Source: Acinetobacter zhairuonensis
GTDB lineage: Bacteria > Pseudomonadota > Gammaproteobacteria > Pseudomonadales > Moraxellaceae
Direction: 5' to 3'
Assembly (NCBI RefSeq): GCF_022601715.1
Contig: NZ_JAKVIM010000007.1
Span: forward strand, 62,001 to 126,000
DNA length: 64,000 nt
Every line of letters starts with the position of its first letter. The stretch's first letter is position 1. Under the pieces are notes generated by a model. It was given only the letters and a program-made list of their open reading frames with translations, was not told the DNA's origin and searched no databases. Positions 36,112 through 45,401 of this stretch are shown piece by piece. The translations under genes were made by a program, and so were the position numbers.

Positions 36112-36848
36112 CCCGATAAATCTTTGAGCCATTTTTTTTGCTGTTTGCTCAACTCCACCTTTTCCACCAACTCAGGTCGGCGCTCAAGAGTGCGTTGATA
36201 ACGCTGCAAAAACCGCCATTTTTCAATGTTGGCATGATGTCCTGATTTCAATACTTCAGGCACATCCAACCCCTCAAAATGGTCTGGCTTGGTATATTGT
36301 GGGCAATCTAAAAGACCATCCACAAATGAATCCTGCACAGCCGATTGTTCATCAGACATGGTATTCGGCAAACGTCGAATAATGCTGTCCAATAACACCA
36401 TCGCAGGAAGCTCACCACCCGATAACACGTAATCCCCTATCGACCATTCCTGATCAACATATTTTTGGATTAAACGCTCATCAACCCCTTCATATCGTCC
36501 ACACAACACAATTAAGCCATCGTAGTCGACAAACTGCTGTACTGCTGGTTCATTCAGGGTTTGTCCTTGCGGTGACATATACACCACAGGAACATGGACT
36601 GCTCCCGCTTGCTCTGCAAGCTGTTTGGCACGTTGAATTGCTTTCGCCAAAGGCTCAGCCATCATCACCATACCAGGACCACCACCAAAGGGACGTTCAT
36701 CCACTCTTTTGTAGTTGCCCTCAGCAAATTCGCGTGGATTGATACAATGGACTTGTACAATGTCACGTTTTGCTGCGCGCCCGCTAATACCATAGGCTGT
36801 AATCGCTTCAAACATTTCAGGAAAAAGCGTAATGACTGCAAAAAACAC
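36105..36848 (-). CDS. trmD: tRNA (guanine-37-N1) methyltransferase
   Basis: TrmD makes m1G37 in tRNAs, preventing +1 frameshifts. The 247-residue protein has normal length. The SAM-binding knot is formed by [11 protein letters not shown] and [17 protein letters not shown], and the catalytic Asp region includes [15 protein letters not shown]. The C-terminal block [10 protein letters not shown] is typical. It is in the rpsP operon, 42 bases after rimM. Confidence 0.97.
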   Translation of the reverse strand: MFFAVITLFPEMFEAITAYGISGRAAKRDIVQVHCINPREFAEGNYKRVDERPFGGGPGMVMMAEPLAKAIQRAKQLAEQAGAVHVPVVYMSPQGQTLNEPAVQQFVDYDGLIVLCGRYEGVDERLIQKYVDQEWSIGDYVLSGGELPAMVLLDSIIRRLPNTMSDEQSAVQDSFVDGLLDCPQYTKPDHFEGLDVPEVLKSGHHANIEKWRFLQRYQRTLERRPELVEKVELSKQQKKWLKDLSGK

Positions 36849-36890
36849 CGCAGACTCCTCTATTTTCCTGCTGTGTGAATCCTGAACGGA

Positions 36891-37439
36891 TTAATAATCT
36901 ACGCCCCAATTTACGTAGATACGACCAGCTTCGAGATCAACGCGTTGTACCACATCTTTATGCCATGGAATCATACGCTCTTCGCTATCGACACTGTCGG
37001 CAGTTGCGCGAACCACCATCACATCGTTAGCCCCTGTTTCAAACAGTTCATGGATTTGACCGAGATTAACTTCTTGCTCTTCATCATCCAGACCCAACAC
37101 CGTTAAGCCTTTTAAATCTGACCAATAATACTCGTCCACACCTGCTTGAGGCAGTTGCGATTTTGAAATCCAGACATTTGCACCGACCAGATTATCCGCT
37201 GCTGTGCGATCACTCACACCTTTGAGCGAAACAACCAGACCTTTGCCATGCGGTTTCCAACGTTTTACATCGACAGTTTGCCAACCTGCTTTGGTTTCAA
37301 TAAACCAAGGCAGGTAGTCAAATATGTTGCTCATAGGTTCTGTATTGGAATAGACCCAGAGCCACCCATTTAATCCATATGCTGAACGTAACTGTCCAAT
37401 CTGAATACGATCTTCCGGAACATTCTGTGTTGGTGTCAT
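36891..37439 (-). CDS. rimM: 16S rRNA processing/ribosome maturation factor
   Basis: RimM assists 30S assembly and binds S19. The 182-residue protein has the N-terminal IQIGQLRSAYGLNGWLWVYSNT block and the C-terminal PRC-barrel with YYWSDLKGLTV and a closing MIPWHKDVVQRVDLEAGRI. It sits between rpsP and trmD in the standard operon order. Confidence 0.95.
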   Translation of the reverse strand: MTPTQNVPEDRIQIGQLRSAYGLNGWLWVYSNTEPMSNIFDYLPWFIETKAGWQTVDVKRWKPHGKGLVVSLKGVSDRTAADNLVGANVWISKSQLPQAGVDEYYWSDLKGLTVLGLDDEEQEVNLGQIHELFETGANDVMVVRATADSVDSEERMIPWHKDVVQRVDLEAGRIYVNWGVDY

Positions 37440-37467
37440 GGGCTACCTACTACTCAATTCACAAAAA

Positions 37468-37725
37468 TTATGCAGTAGCCGCAGCTTTTTTAGCTTGAGC
37501 AGCTAAAGAAGCAACACGATCAGAAGGTTGAGCACCTTGAGAAACCCAGTGAGCAAAACGGTCAGCGTCTAAACGAAGTTTTTCTGCTTTACCTTGAGCT
37601 GTAGGGTTGAAGAAACCAATACGTTCGATGAAACGACCGTCACGTGCATTACGACTATCAGTCACAATGATTTGATAGAACGGACGTTTTTTAGCACCAC
37701 CGCGTGCAAGACGAATAACTACCAT
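37468..37725 (-). CDS. rpsP: Ribosomal protein S16
   Basis: S16 is an essential 30S assembly protein. The 85-residue protein begins [20 protein letters not shown] and contains [19 protein letters not shown] and [16 protein letters not shown], both family blocks. It is the first gene of the rpsP-rimM-trmD-rplS operon; its promoter must lie between 37726 and the pilE-side palindrome. A lone DnaA-box match at 37847-37855 in this gap is probably by chance. Confidence 0.97.
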   Translation of the reverse strand: MVVIRLARGGAKKRPFYQIIVTDSRNARDGRFIERIGFFNPTAQGKAEKLRLDADRFAHWVSQGAQPSDRVASLAAQAKKAAATA

Positions 37726-37927
37726 GATACAACCTTATAGTTTTTACGGATTATCCCTGTACCGACCATCGATACATTTCAAACCCCTTTGATAGAGGGC
37801 GACATTCTACGCTAAATTTACCCTAAGGAAAAGCTCAAAAAATGATTTATCCACAGTTTTGAATTTGCTTCCACTCGATTGGAATGGTAAACCTTTGTAT
37901 TTTTGAATTATAAGTTATTAAAGGATT

Positions 37928-37964
37928 CTTGGAAGTGTTTTGGCTAAGCCAAAACACTTCCAAG
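37928..37964. repeat. 37-base near-perfect palindrome after the minor pilin operon
   Basis: CTTGGAAGTGTTTTGGCT and AGCCAAAACACTTCCAAG are exact reverse complements, separated by a single base (37946). It starts 11 bases after the pilE stop on the minus strand. A long stem with almost no loop would strongly pause or stop transcription or form a cruciform; no T run follows on the minus strand. Confidence 0.75.
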
Positions 37965-37974
37965 ATGCTTTTTA

Positions 37975-38451
37975 CTACCACTTAGTACAAGTATCAGCTG
38001 GAATAGTATTTCCATCTGATACAGTATCCGTTAATAACGGTATATCTTTATTTTCATACCAACATTTAACGTTTTGATAATTCACTGTGATAGCACCATC
38101 CCCTGCTTGAGTTGTTCCAACTTTTGGTGTTGCGGTCAGTATCCATGATTCAGCGGATAATGCTCCACCAGTTAATGGACTTAATACTACATCATAAAGT
38201 TTTTGACCTTGTAAGGGATAAGATGTAGAAACTCCCAAGTCTGCTTGGGTTGCACTTTTAACTTTAAAGTTGGCGATCTTATAACGCTGGATTTTTGCTG
38301 CCAGATCCATTAACGTGCTTTGCATCTCCACACGTTTCGTCTTACGGACATATTTTTGATAAGAAGGATAAGCAATTGCTGCTAAAATTCCAATAATTAG
38401 AACAACTATCATCACCTCTATAAGTGTAAAGCCTTTATAGTTTTTCACCAT
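37975..38451 (-). CDS. pilE: Type IV minor pilin PilE-like
   Basis: The protein has a short leader cleaved before Phe of [21 protein letters not shown], with Glu5 conserved, and then a PilE-like domain (YQKYVRKTKRVEMQSTLMDLAAKIQRYK). The C-terminus has two Cys that may form a disulphide. It is made by the general type IV pilus machinery and is probably a minor pilin primed with PilY1 at the tip. Its ATG overlaps the stop of the upstream pilin gene by seven bases, which suggests coupled translation. In A. baylyi the equivalent pair are comE and comF. Confidence 0.9.
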   Translation of the reverse strand: MVKNYKGFTLIEVMIVVLIIGILAAIAYPSYQKYVRKTKRVEMQSTLMDLAAKIQRYKIANFKVKSATQADLGVSTSYPLQGQKLYDVVLSPLTGGALSAESWILTATPKVGTTQAGDGAITVNYQNVKCWYENKDIPLLTDTVSDGNTIPADTCTKW

Positions 38452-38909
38452 GGCTCACTCCCAACACCGCATCCAGCCGATGTAATATTTGTTTCAGTCT
38501 TGTTTTTGCAACGAAGCCCTGAACTTGTCATCAAAAAATTATAATTTTGGTTATCTGTCGTTACAACATACAGGACCCAAGAACTTCCGGAAGCATCTGA
38601 AGCTGTCAATAATTTTCCGCTACCAATCCCTTTCGCGGCTGTCGTTGTAGTCGCACCATCTTTTAAGTCAAAAGTATAAGTTGGGGGTGTATTAATCCCA
38701 TAATCATTTATATTAAACCCTTTAAAACTGAAGTTCCTTGCTTTATGCCGCTCTAAAAGGACTGCAATATGTTGAATTTCCTGTTGGGCTTGAGCCGCTT
38801 TAGTACGGCGAGAATAAGCCTGATAAGATGGTAGCGCTATGGCAGCGAGAATCGCAATGATTACAAGCACCACCATCAATTCAATTAAGGTGAAACCATT
38901 TTTATTCAT
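38445..38909 (-). CDS. Type IV minor pilin, second PilE-like copy
   Basis: This is another type IV pilin: leader MNKNG followed by FTLIELMVVLVIIAILAAIA with Glu5, then SYQAYSRRTKAAQAQQEIQHIAVLLERHK. It has two C-terminal Cys (LRCKNK and SAGCG) that could pair. It starts 10 bases after the end of pilY1 and overlaps the start of the next pilin gene. It is a related but clearly different sequence from its neighbour, so the pair is an old duplication. I leave the symbol open because naming varies between species. Confidence 0.88.
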   Translation of the reverse strand: MNKNGFTLIELMVVLVIIAILAAIALPSYQAYSRRTKAAQAQQEIQHIAVLLERHKARNFSFKGFNINDYGINTPPTYTFDLKDGATTTTAAKGIGSGKLLTASDASGSSWVLYVVTTDNQNYNFLMTSSGLRCKNKTETNITSAGCGVGSEPW

Positions 38910-38919
38910 AGATCACCTC

Positions 38920-41900
38920 TTACTTTTCATACCAACGCTGAGAGATTAATTTGGATTTGGTTAGATAACTTTCATTTAAGTTAGTCGTTAATCTTGGATC
39001 TGCCAATACTCGGGTCATACCACCATCAACTCCACCAATTGCATGATTGAGGATCCCATATCCTTGTTTATCACTCGCGTTATCTTCATTACTATAGCCT
39101 CGGCTTGCAGCACATTGCCCAAAAGGCATACAAAATAACCGTACTCGACTAGTACCTTGTACTCCACCACCACACGCACCAGTTAAACCTAAATCACCAG
39201 AATCAAAAGTACTTAAATAAAGGTCATAATCAATTACACTTGGAGAGAAAAACACTTTTTCTTGTTGAGTATTAGCATCACCATTTACACCTTTAAATTT
39301 AAAATACCAACCTCCAGTTGATGCATAAGGTGCCACAATACTACTATTGCTGAAGCGATTAGCTGAAGTCAGCTCATTTAATTTCAAGACATCATTCGTT
39401 GTGGTTGTATTAAGTGTTACATTAGCAGTCGCTGGTGTGATGCTATACAAATCATCACGAGCAACGTCTTTATCATAAACTGTATATAATGCATCGAAAT
39501 TACGACCTGCCGCAGTTGTTGAAGTATATTCAGCTAATGGATGACTTAAATTACCACTTCCAATTGAAACCGCTGCAAATAAGTGATCAGTCGCTGCATC
39601 TTTGAAAATGGCAAATGATGGAGCTGCATAGAAGCGAGGACTCGTACCATTATTTTGATGTAAATTTAAAAGTCGTGTTGGAGGTTTTGCAAAACTACCA
39701 ATTGCTGCAGCATGATTATCTAAATCAATACGGAAAACTTGACCGCCTAAATCCCCAAAATAGAGATGATCAACGAGACCATCATTATCTCGATCGACTG
39801 TTTTAATTTCATTTACAACACTATATTGAATATTTGCATCTCGAACAGCAATCACGCCACTTCTTGCATCTGGTGAACTTGTTGCTGACGCATCTTTACT
39901 TGCCCACCATAATAAATTGCCATTTAAGGCATCAAACATATAGACACCAGCACCTTTATCGGTTCTGGTACTGCTTGCTTGATCATAAGTATCAGACTCA
40001 TAACCCATATCATAGCCACCACCGACAAACATGACTAATCTACGGCCACCATTCCAATTTACCCAAGCAATTTTGGGTTTAGACCAGCTTTGCCCCATAT
40101 ATTGTAATTCTGAAAATGTTGTACTGTTATTATTGTAATAAACTTTTTGTGAAGCAGGATCAATATGGAACTTGAGTGCAGGATTATTCATATCTTTCAG
40201 GTCAAGTGAATAATAACTACGCCCACCCATACGTAAGCCACCATAAACCAGTTGCTTACCTTGCAAATTGCCTCCATCCCCAATTGACTTACCTCTACCT
40301 ACAGTCAGTATACCATTGGACTCTGGCACATATTCTGTATAGGAGGTCCATGGACCATCAACTCCATAATAAATATCAGTTGTTCGACTTTGCGTAGTCT
40401 CAACACTCTTAAAAGCATCACTTTGGTTTTGAATCATCTCATGCGGGACAAATGCAAAAACCTCCTTTCCACCTTCATTACTACTGGTCACTGTACCATC
40501 ACTTGCAGTGGTTTCGGTATAATCAGGCACTTTAACAACATGTAAAACACCTTGTGTTGAACCAAATAATACATAGTCTTCACGATTTGTCGTGGTAATT
40601 GAGTCAGCAGTACTGTTGTAATTAACTTTCCCTCTATTTGATAATAATAAAGGAGATGAATGCAGGACAGCCCCAACCTGACGCTCATCTAGTAATTTCA
40701 TTAAATTTGAATATTGAGGATCAGTAGTTGCCCAATCTCTTCTTCTTACTTCGTTTAGGGTTGTCCCACCACTAACTCCTGTACTAGTTACAGTACGATT
40801 GGTCAGAACTTTCCGGTTTTCTTCAGTTACAGTGTTTTTTATTATTGTGCCAAGCTTAAGTTGCGAATAAACCCCACCCATCCGTGCAAATAACTCACTT
40901 CCTCTGGTTTTTACATCTGCCTTTTGGGTAGCCTCTACACTGCTTACAGGAGGTGCCCAATAGTCATAAACACCCTCTGCAATACGTCCTATATCATCTA
41001 ATACAATTTTATCATTTTTACCAATCAAACGACCCAGATTGTTTAGATGATATTTTTTCATATTACCCACCCACAGTTTGTGAGCTTGAATCTGTCCAAC
41101 AATCGGAGTAGGTTTAAATTGCGAATAATAGGCATCGGTTTGAACCAATGCTGGATGTAAAGGATCCTGAGGAATTGTCGGTGCGCCTGTCGTTATAAAA
41201 GGAATATCAACATTTTTGACTTCCTCAATAAATGCTAAAATACGATTTGCTACAGCCTGTTCATCTTTTACAGAATAATACCCACCTTTACCATGTAAAC
41301 CTGTTTTTGCAGCCCACTGCTGATCGCCCAAAACATCTTTTATATTATTTTGATAAGCTGCTGTGTAATCAGCATCAATTCTAGAATCCGTTGTCAGCTC
41401 GGCATCATAATCTCGAAACTTAGGTGAAAATGAGAACCCTGTTCCAAATGCCACCACCGTTGATTTGACAGGCATTTTAATTTTTGTCATTCCAGCAGCT
41501 AATAAAGTCGCTGCTTGATTAACACATTGCCATGCAGCGCCTGCAGTCGCTGATTGACCAGCACCGCCAGTACACAATGTTGGTGATAAGGCGTTACCAC
41601 TTGCCAATACCGAATCAATCTTAGTCTTGCTATAGGCAAGGCTATCGTCTACTGGTGACCCTGAAGTTAATGTAAGAATACCATAACCTGAGCATTGATC
41701 TGCCGCGATGTCGGCACCTGTACTAGTTTTTAGCAAAGCATCTGCAGCATCACCATAACCTTGCGCTACAGGCACTTGCTTTTCTTGATCATTCGTCTGA
41801 GAAATACGCAACCCAGTAACGATATTACTTAAAATTTCCCGATTAGCTGCTGTCAAAGGTATAGGACGCGTAACATTAGCACTACCATCTACTGGACTAG

Positions 41901-42354
41901 CAGTATGTTTAGGAAAAAAAGATAAGCCTATTTGAATGCCTTCCCCTAAATTTGGATTATTAATCACGCTCAGGGCACTGCGTTTTATCATCGTCAAACG
42001 GCTATAATATTTGATTGCAGAATTATTTTTATCTGGGCAATACATTGCATCAAAGGCATAGGTTTTTCCATTATAAGTGACAGATTCACGTTCAGTGAAG
42101 TATTTCTCCGGATTTGGACACTGCGCATTCGGATAATCTATCTGAATTGAAGTACTCCCCCCACTGGTTCCACTTGGTTCTGGTGACACAAAGGATGAGT
42201 TATCCAAATTAAGCACCACTCGTGCTTTACCATCCCCAGCTAAAGCTGCTCGGTAAATCTCAATATCACTTGCATAGTTATTTGCTGTCACACAGAGCAT
42301 CAAAGTTGTGAGTACTGAGAGCTTGAATGTTGCCACTTTTGCTATTTTTTTCAT
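38920..42354 (-). CDS. pilY1: Type IV pilus tip adhesin/priming protein PilY1
   Basis: The 1144-residue protein has a signal peptide (MKKIAKVATFKLSVLTTLML, cleavage near NNYASD) and no lipobox. The N-terminal 500 residues are variable, and the C-terminal half is the PilC beta-propeller: EVFAFVPHEMIQN, then QGKQLVYGGLRMGGRSYYSLDL and GVYMFDALNGNLLWWAS. The calcium-binding site DRDNDGLVDHLYFGDLGG lies near residue 851, as in PilY1/PilC. It sits at the tip with the minor pilins. The A. baylyi homologue is ComC, needed for natural transformation. Confidence 0.94.
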   Translation of the reverse strand: MKKIAKVATFKLSVLTTLMLCVTANNYASDIEIYRAALAGDGKARVVLNLDNSSFVSPEPSGTSGGSTSIQIDYPNAQCPNPEKYFTERESVTYNGKTYAFDAMYCPDKNNSAIKYYSRLTMIKRSALSVINNPNLGEGIQIGLSFFPKHTASPVDGSANVTRPIPLTAANREILSNIVTGLRISQTNDQEKQVPVAQGYGDAADALLKTSTGADIAADQCSGYGILTLTSGSPVDDSLAYSKTKIDSVLASGNALSPTLCTGGAGQSATAGAAWQCVNQAATLLAAGMTKIKMPVKSTVVAFGTGFSFSPKFRDYDAELTTDSRIDADYTAAYQNNIKDVLGDQQWAAKTGLHGKGGYYSVKDEQAVANRILAFIEEVKNVDIPFITTGAPTIPQDPLHPALVQTDAYYSQFKPTPIVGQIQAHKLWVGNMKKYHLNNLGRLIGKNDKIVLDDIGRIAEGVYDYWAPPVSSVEATQKADVKTRGSELFARMGGVYSQLKLGTIIKNTVTEENRKVLTNRTVTSTGVSGGTTLNEVRRRDWATTDPQYSNLMKLLDERQVGAVLHSSPLLLSNRGKVNYNSTADSITTTNREDYVLFGSTQGVLHVVKVPDYTETTASDGTVTSSNEGGKEVFAFVPHEMIQNQSDAFKSVETTQSRTTDIYYGVDGPWTSYTEYVPESNGILTVGRGKSIGDGGNLQGKQLVYGGLRMGGRSYYSLDLKDMNNPALKFHIDPASQKVYYNNNSTTFSELQYMGQSWSKPKIAWVNWNGGRRLVMFVGGGYDMGYESDTYDQASSTRTDKGAGVYMFDALNGNLLWWASKDASATSSPDARSGVIAVRDANIQYSVVNEIKTVDRDNDGLVDHLYFGDLGGQVFRIDLDNHAAAIGSFAKPPTRLLNLHQNNGTSPRFYAAPSFAIFKDAATDHLFAAVSIGSGNLSHPLAEYTSTTAAGRNFDALYTVYDKDVARDDLYSITPATANVTLNTTTTNDVLKLNELTSANRFSNSSIVAPYASTGGWYFKFKGVNGDANTQQEKVFFSPSVIDYDLYLSTFDSGDLGLTGACGGGVQGTSRVRLFCMPFGQCAASRGYSNEDNASDKQGYGILNHAIGGVDGGMTRVLADPRLTTNLNESYLTKSKLISQRWYEK

Positions 42355-42372
42355 TTTCCAATCCCCTCAAAA

Positions 42373-43140
42373 TTAAAATGCTTGAGTAAGGTTATATTCA
42401 GCTACATGCGTACTTACTGGTACACCAAGATTTTGCAGACATTCTGCGACACTTTTATCCATCCCTGCTGTGGCGCTAACACCACTCGGAATCACAACTT
42501 GATTCATATGCGTTGAAAAACATGCGTTAATATCTTCAGCAGATGCAGAACTCATAGATGGAAGAATAGAAGTAGCCATAACCATAATCCTTTCTGCTTT
42601 ATCAATTTTTGCAGAATCCACATCCGTACCTAATTGCACAAAAGAGAAAGCCTTATCCAACCCCACCACTTGATTTGCCGAATTAGTATTTACTTTAATC
42701 ATCACTTGCGTCATGACAGCTCGACGACCACTGGTGAAAAAATTATTGCTACTATCCATTTTGCAAAAACCATCTACACCTAACTCACTATTAGAAGGTG
42801 AAGTACCAGAACTCCAGGAAATTGAACTTGCATTAGCAAAATCAAAGAAATCTAATTCTGAACCACGGTAACAAAAAACGAGTTCTTTCCCCTTATTTTC
42901 ATCACGCTTAATCCAACCAAATAAACCATTCGGAGAAAGGTTAAAGGTCAGTTTTTTGGGATTTTCTACATTAAAGATTGCCGAGTCTGAATTTTGTAAA
43001 AGCAATTGTTGTGCTTGACTATTTGTCGCAATATTTAATGCCGTTATACTGCCTCGTATTGCTAATATTCCGACTACGGTAATAACAAGTAATAAAATCA
43101 ATACAACAATCAACGTTGCTCCGCTTTGCTTATTTTTCAT
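42373..43140 (-). CDS. pilX: Minor pilin PilX
   Basis: This is a PilX-like minor pilin: a leader ending in QSG, then ATLIVVLILLLVITVVGILAI, and an extended 255-residue protein of the PilX type. Position 5 of the mature protein is Val instead of the usual Glu, a property shared with tip-located GspK-type pilins. The start overlaps the pilW stop by one base, suggesting translational coupling. It acts with PilV, PilW, FimU and PilY1 in pilus priming. Confidence 0.9.
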   Translation of the reverse strand: MKNKQSGATLIVVLILLLVITVVGILAIRGSITALNIATNSQAQQLLLQNSDSAIFNVENPKKLTFNLSPNGLFGWIKRDENKGKELVFCYRGSELDFFDFANASSISWSSGTSPSNSELGVDGFCKMDSSNNFFTSGRRAVMTQVMIKVNTNSANQVVGLDKAFSFVQLGTDVDSAKIDKAERIMVMATSILPSMSSASAEDINACFSTHMNQVVIPSGVSATAGMDKSVAECLQNLGVPVSTHVAEYNLTQAF

Positions 43141-44240
43141 TATTCACGCTCCCCAAGTGCATTTCTCAAAGCTACTGTCTGAGAAACTACTTGACGAATA
43201 TATTTTGGATCTGTTGATGTCCTGACTTTTACTGTTTGATCTAGTACAGTAAATTCTTGATCAGACTTGACAGCCGACTCTGCACCGACTGACTGTGTAG
43301 AACGAACCAACATCCCTACTTGAAGAGATAAAATCCGAGGACGTGGAGCAGTTAATGCCATATAGTCTTTAATAGAAACATACTGATGTATTATATTTGT
43401 CACAGGTGTACTGGCAGATGTGTCTGTTTCAGAATCTTGTATACCAAATAACACCCTAAACTGATCCACTCGTTTAATGATAATTTGTCCTGCCCCTCCT
43501 AAACCTGTAATTATTGACGGAGCTGTTGCAGGTATCGTTGCTGCTATAGGTGGTATTGCTGTCGAATCAGCGGCATGAAAATCACCAATTGCATAGTAAC
43601 CAGCATCACATGCCAAAGCGAGTGGTGAGCTTTCATTGCTACTAGCATTATCATCTGCTCTTAAAAAATAACGCTGGACATAAACACGAAGATTTTCAGT
43701 TTTCGGGAAAAGGATGGGATTTCCCTCACAATCAAAACCACCATCATAGTTATTACCATTAATTGTATATTGTGGTAGGTATTGGATCACCAACTGATCA
43801 CTTCTCAATTCTGTTCCAGAGGTATCTTCAACATTCGAGGAGCCAGTCCAAGCATTTCCAGTTCCTACTGTAGCCAAACGATCATCGCTTTGAGAAACTA
43901 AAAAATCAGCAAGCGTTATTGTAGTCGGAATTGTTGGTTTTACTGTCGATGCACTGGTTTCAACATCAGCAGAGTCTTTTGTTGTTAGTACTACACCTCC
44001 ATATAGGGTTCCATCATTTATTTCGGCCTTTTTAGTATTCAAGTTGCTCATTCGAATATCTTTAGTTATATAATTTAAACCAAAGTTTGCATTATCCTGT
44101 AACTCTGCCACCCCTTTTTGCATTGCAGCACTACGTTGTCCGGTGATAAATAACAAGACTGCAGCTGCTGTAATAATCAACCCTAGTGTAAGAGAAATCA
44201 TTAATTCAATTAATGTGAAACCTAATTGTTTTTTATTCAT
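43140..44240 (-). CDS. pilW: Minor pilin PilW
   Basis: The 366-residue protein has a type IV prepilin leader before [21 protein letters not shown] with Glu5, then a long PilW-type C-terminal domain. Family blocks include ELQDNANFGLNYITKDIRMSN and QVRTS-like TVKVRTSTD near the end. It lies between pilV and pilX with a one-base gap and a one-base overlap, so it is in one tight operon. Confidence 0.92.
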   Translation of the reverse strand: MNKKQLGFTLIELMISLTLGLIITAAAVLLFITGQRSAAMQKGVAELQDNANFGLNYITKDIRMSNLNTKKAEINDGTLYGGVVLTTKDSADVETSASTVKPTIPTTITLADFLVSQSDDRLATVGTGNAWTGSSNVEDTSGTELRSDQLVIQYLPQYTINGNNYDGGFDCEGNPILFPKTENLRVYVQRYFLRADDNASSNESSPLALACDAGYYAIGDFHAADSTAIPPIAATIPATAPSIITGLGGAGQIIIKRVDQFRVLFGIQDSETDTSASTPVTNIIHQYVSIKDYMALTAPRPRILSLQVGMLVRSTQSVGAESAVKSDQEFTVLDQTVKVRTSTDPKYIRQVVSQTVALRNALGERE

Positions 44241-44241
44241 T

Positions 44242-44766
44242 TTAGTAGGTCTCCATAATCACACAGGTTGATGGACGATTACCAACCGACCCATTATTAT
44301 AGGATGTACCCTTAGTACAATCTCCAGAGCCATTACCATTTGTTGCACTGGTATCTCCCCAAGCGACGTAAAGACAATTTCTCCCATCTTGATTTTCCAC
44401 ACATGGCAACATATTCACAGTCATTCCCAAATTCGAAGCTTTTTGAGTCACTTGAGCCACATCAAAATCCGCCAGATTCGCTGCCGTACAAGTAGCTGTC
44501 ATACAGTTTATTGTAAAACCCGCTTGATTTCCTGGGTCAGATGTTTGTGATTTATAAGTAGCAAATCCATCACGATTAGCACGAATCCTCTCTGCCATAT
44601 CACGTGCAATATTCATGGCTTGAACACGGTTAATTGCTTCTGAAGTCGCTTCAACTGCACGATACTGCAAGGCAATAAACCCTAAAATACCAATAGCCAA
44701 GACTAGCAATGCAACCAAAATCTCGATTAAGCCCACACCTTTTTGACTCGATCTATTAGATTTCAT
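44242..44766 (-). CDS. pilV: Minor pilin PilV
   Basis: The protein has the prepilin pattern GVGLIEILVALLVLAIGILGFIALQ with Glu5, then the typical PilV stretch AMNIARDMAERIRANRDG. I chose the ATG at 44766, because AGGGA lies eight bases upstream and the ATG overlaps the fimU stop as ATGA; an ATG two codons upstream is the alternative. It ends just before pilW. Confidence 0.92.
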   Translation of the reverse strand: MKSNRSSQKGVGLIEILVALLVLAIGILGFIALQYRAVEATSEAINRVQAMNIARDMAERIRANRDGFATYKSQTSDPGNQAGFTINCMTATCTAANLADFDVAQVTQKASNLGMTVNMLPCVENQDGRNCLYVAWGDTSATNGNGSGDCTKGTSYNNGSVGNRPSTCVIMETY

Positions 44767-45236
44767 GAGCATGTCCCTTCTGCAACTTGTTGAATTGTTC
44801 CCATTTTGGAAATACTGATTGTTTTAGACAAGGAACCAGATGATTTTTCACAGATAACAAAGGATGTATCCGAATTTACCCCCTTGATTAGACCTGTAGA
44901 TAAAAATGTAATAGTCGTTGGTGAACCTGTTTTTAAAATTGCTTTTCCACTCGGCATCCAGTTCAACGTAGTAAAATCAGTATTTGTTGTATCTTTAAGT
45001 GCCAAATTTTTATCAGCAATATTTGTAGTATTCAAATTCACTGTGATTTCTTTACGTTCAAGCGCTGCTTTTGCTCTTGCCTGTACAAGTACATTCGCTA
45101 ATTCTTGTGAACTTTTTTTAAGATTTTGTTTTAGTAATAGATCTGAAAAAGATGGAGCTGCAATCATGGCTATAATCGCCAAAACAGCAATTGTCACCAT
45201 CAGCTCAATTAAAGTAAACCCTCGAATCTTATGCAT
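44763..45236 (-). CDS. fimU: Minor pilin FimU/FimT-type (GspH-like)
   Basis: From the ATG at 45236 (after a GGAAGG ribosome site) the protein is 157 residues: MHKIRG leader, FTLIELMVTIAVLAIIAMIAA with Glu5, then a GspH/FimT domain with ALERKEITVNLN. It is the first gene of the fimU-pilV-pilW-pilX-pilY1-pilE-pilE operon. A longer reading to 45353 would hide the prepilin leader and is rejected. A candidate promoter lies 34 bases upstream. Confidence 0.9.
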   Translation of the reverse strand: MHKIRGFTLIELMVTIAVLAIIAMIAAPSFSDLLLKQNLKKSSQELANVLVQARAKAALERKEITVNLNTTNIADKNLALKDTTNTDFTTLNWMPSGKAILKTGSPTTITFLSTGLIKGVNSDTSFVICEKSSGSLSKTISISKMGTIQQVAEGTCS

Positions 45237-45269
45237 ACACCTTCCCCCAAGGTAACAAACCTTTACCCT

Positions 45270-45298
45270 ATTTAAAATCATATTTATTTTTCTGACAA
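45270..45298 (-). promoter_or_regulatory. Candidate sigma-70 promoter of the minor pilin operon
   Basis: On the minus strand TTGTCA and TTAAAT are 17 bases apart, 34 bases before the fimU start. The spacing is ideal; the -10 is only a fair match. Confidence 0.4.
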
Positions 45299-45325
45299 AA
45301 CGAAGATAATCTGGATAAAAGGCAT

Positions 45326-45361
45326 AAAAAAACAGATGATTGTCAAAAACCAATCATCTGT
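45326..45361 (-). terminator. Terminator of ispH
   Basis: ACAGATGATTG (45332-45342) and CAATCATCTGT (45351-45361) form a perfect 11-base stem. On the minus strand it is followed by a run of T. Confidence 0.93.
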
Positions 45362-45401
45362 CAAATTCTCAATAAAAATAAAATGTTAAGCGATTATCAC
45401 T

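Noticed and set aside
37847..37855. A perfect DnaA box TTATCCACA upstream of rpsP
   Set aside because: It is a single site without neighbours, so chance is likely.
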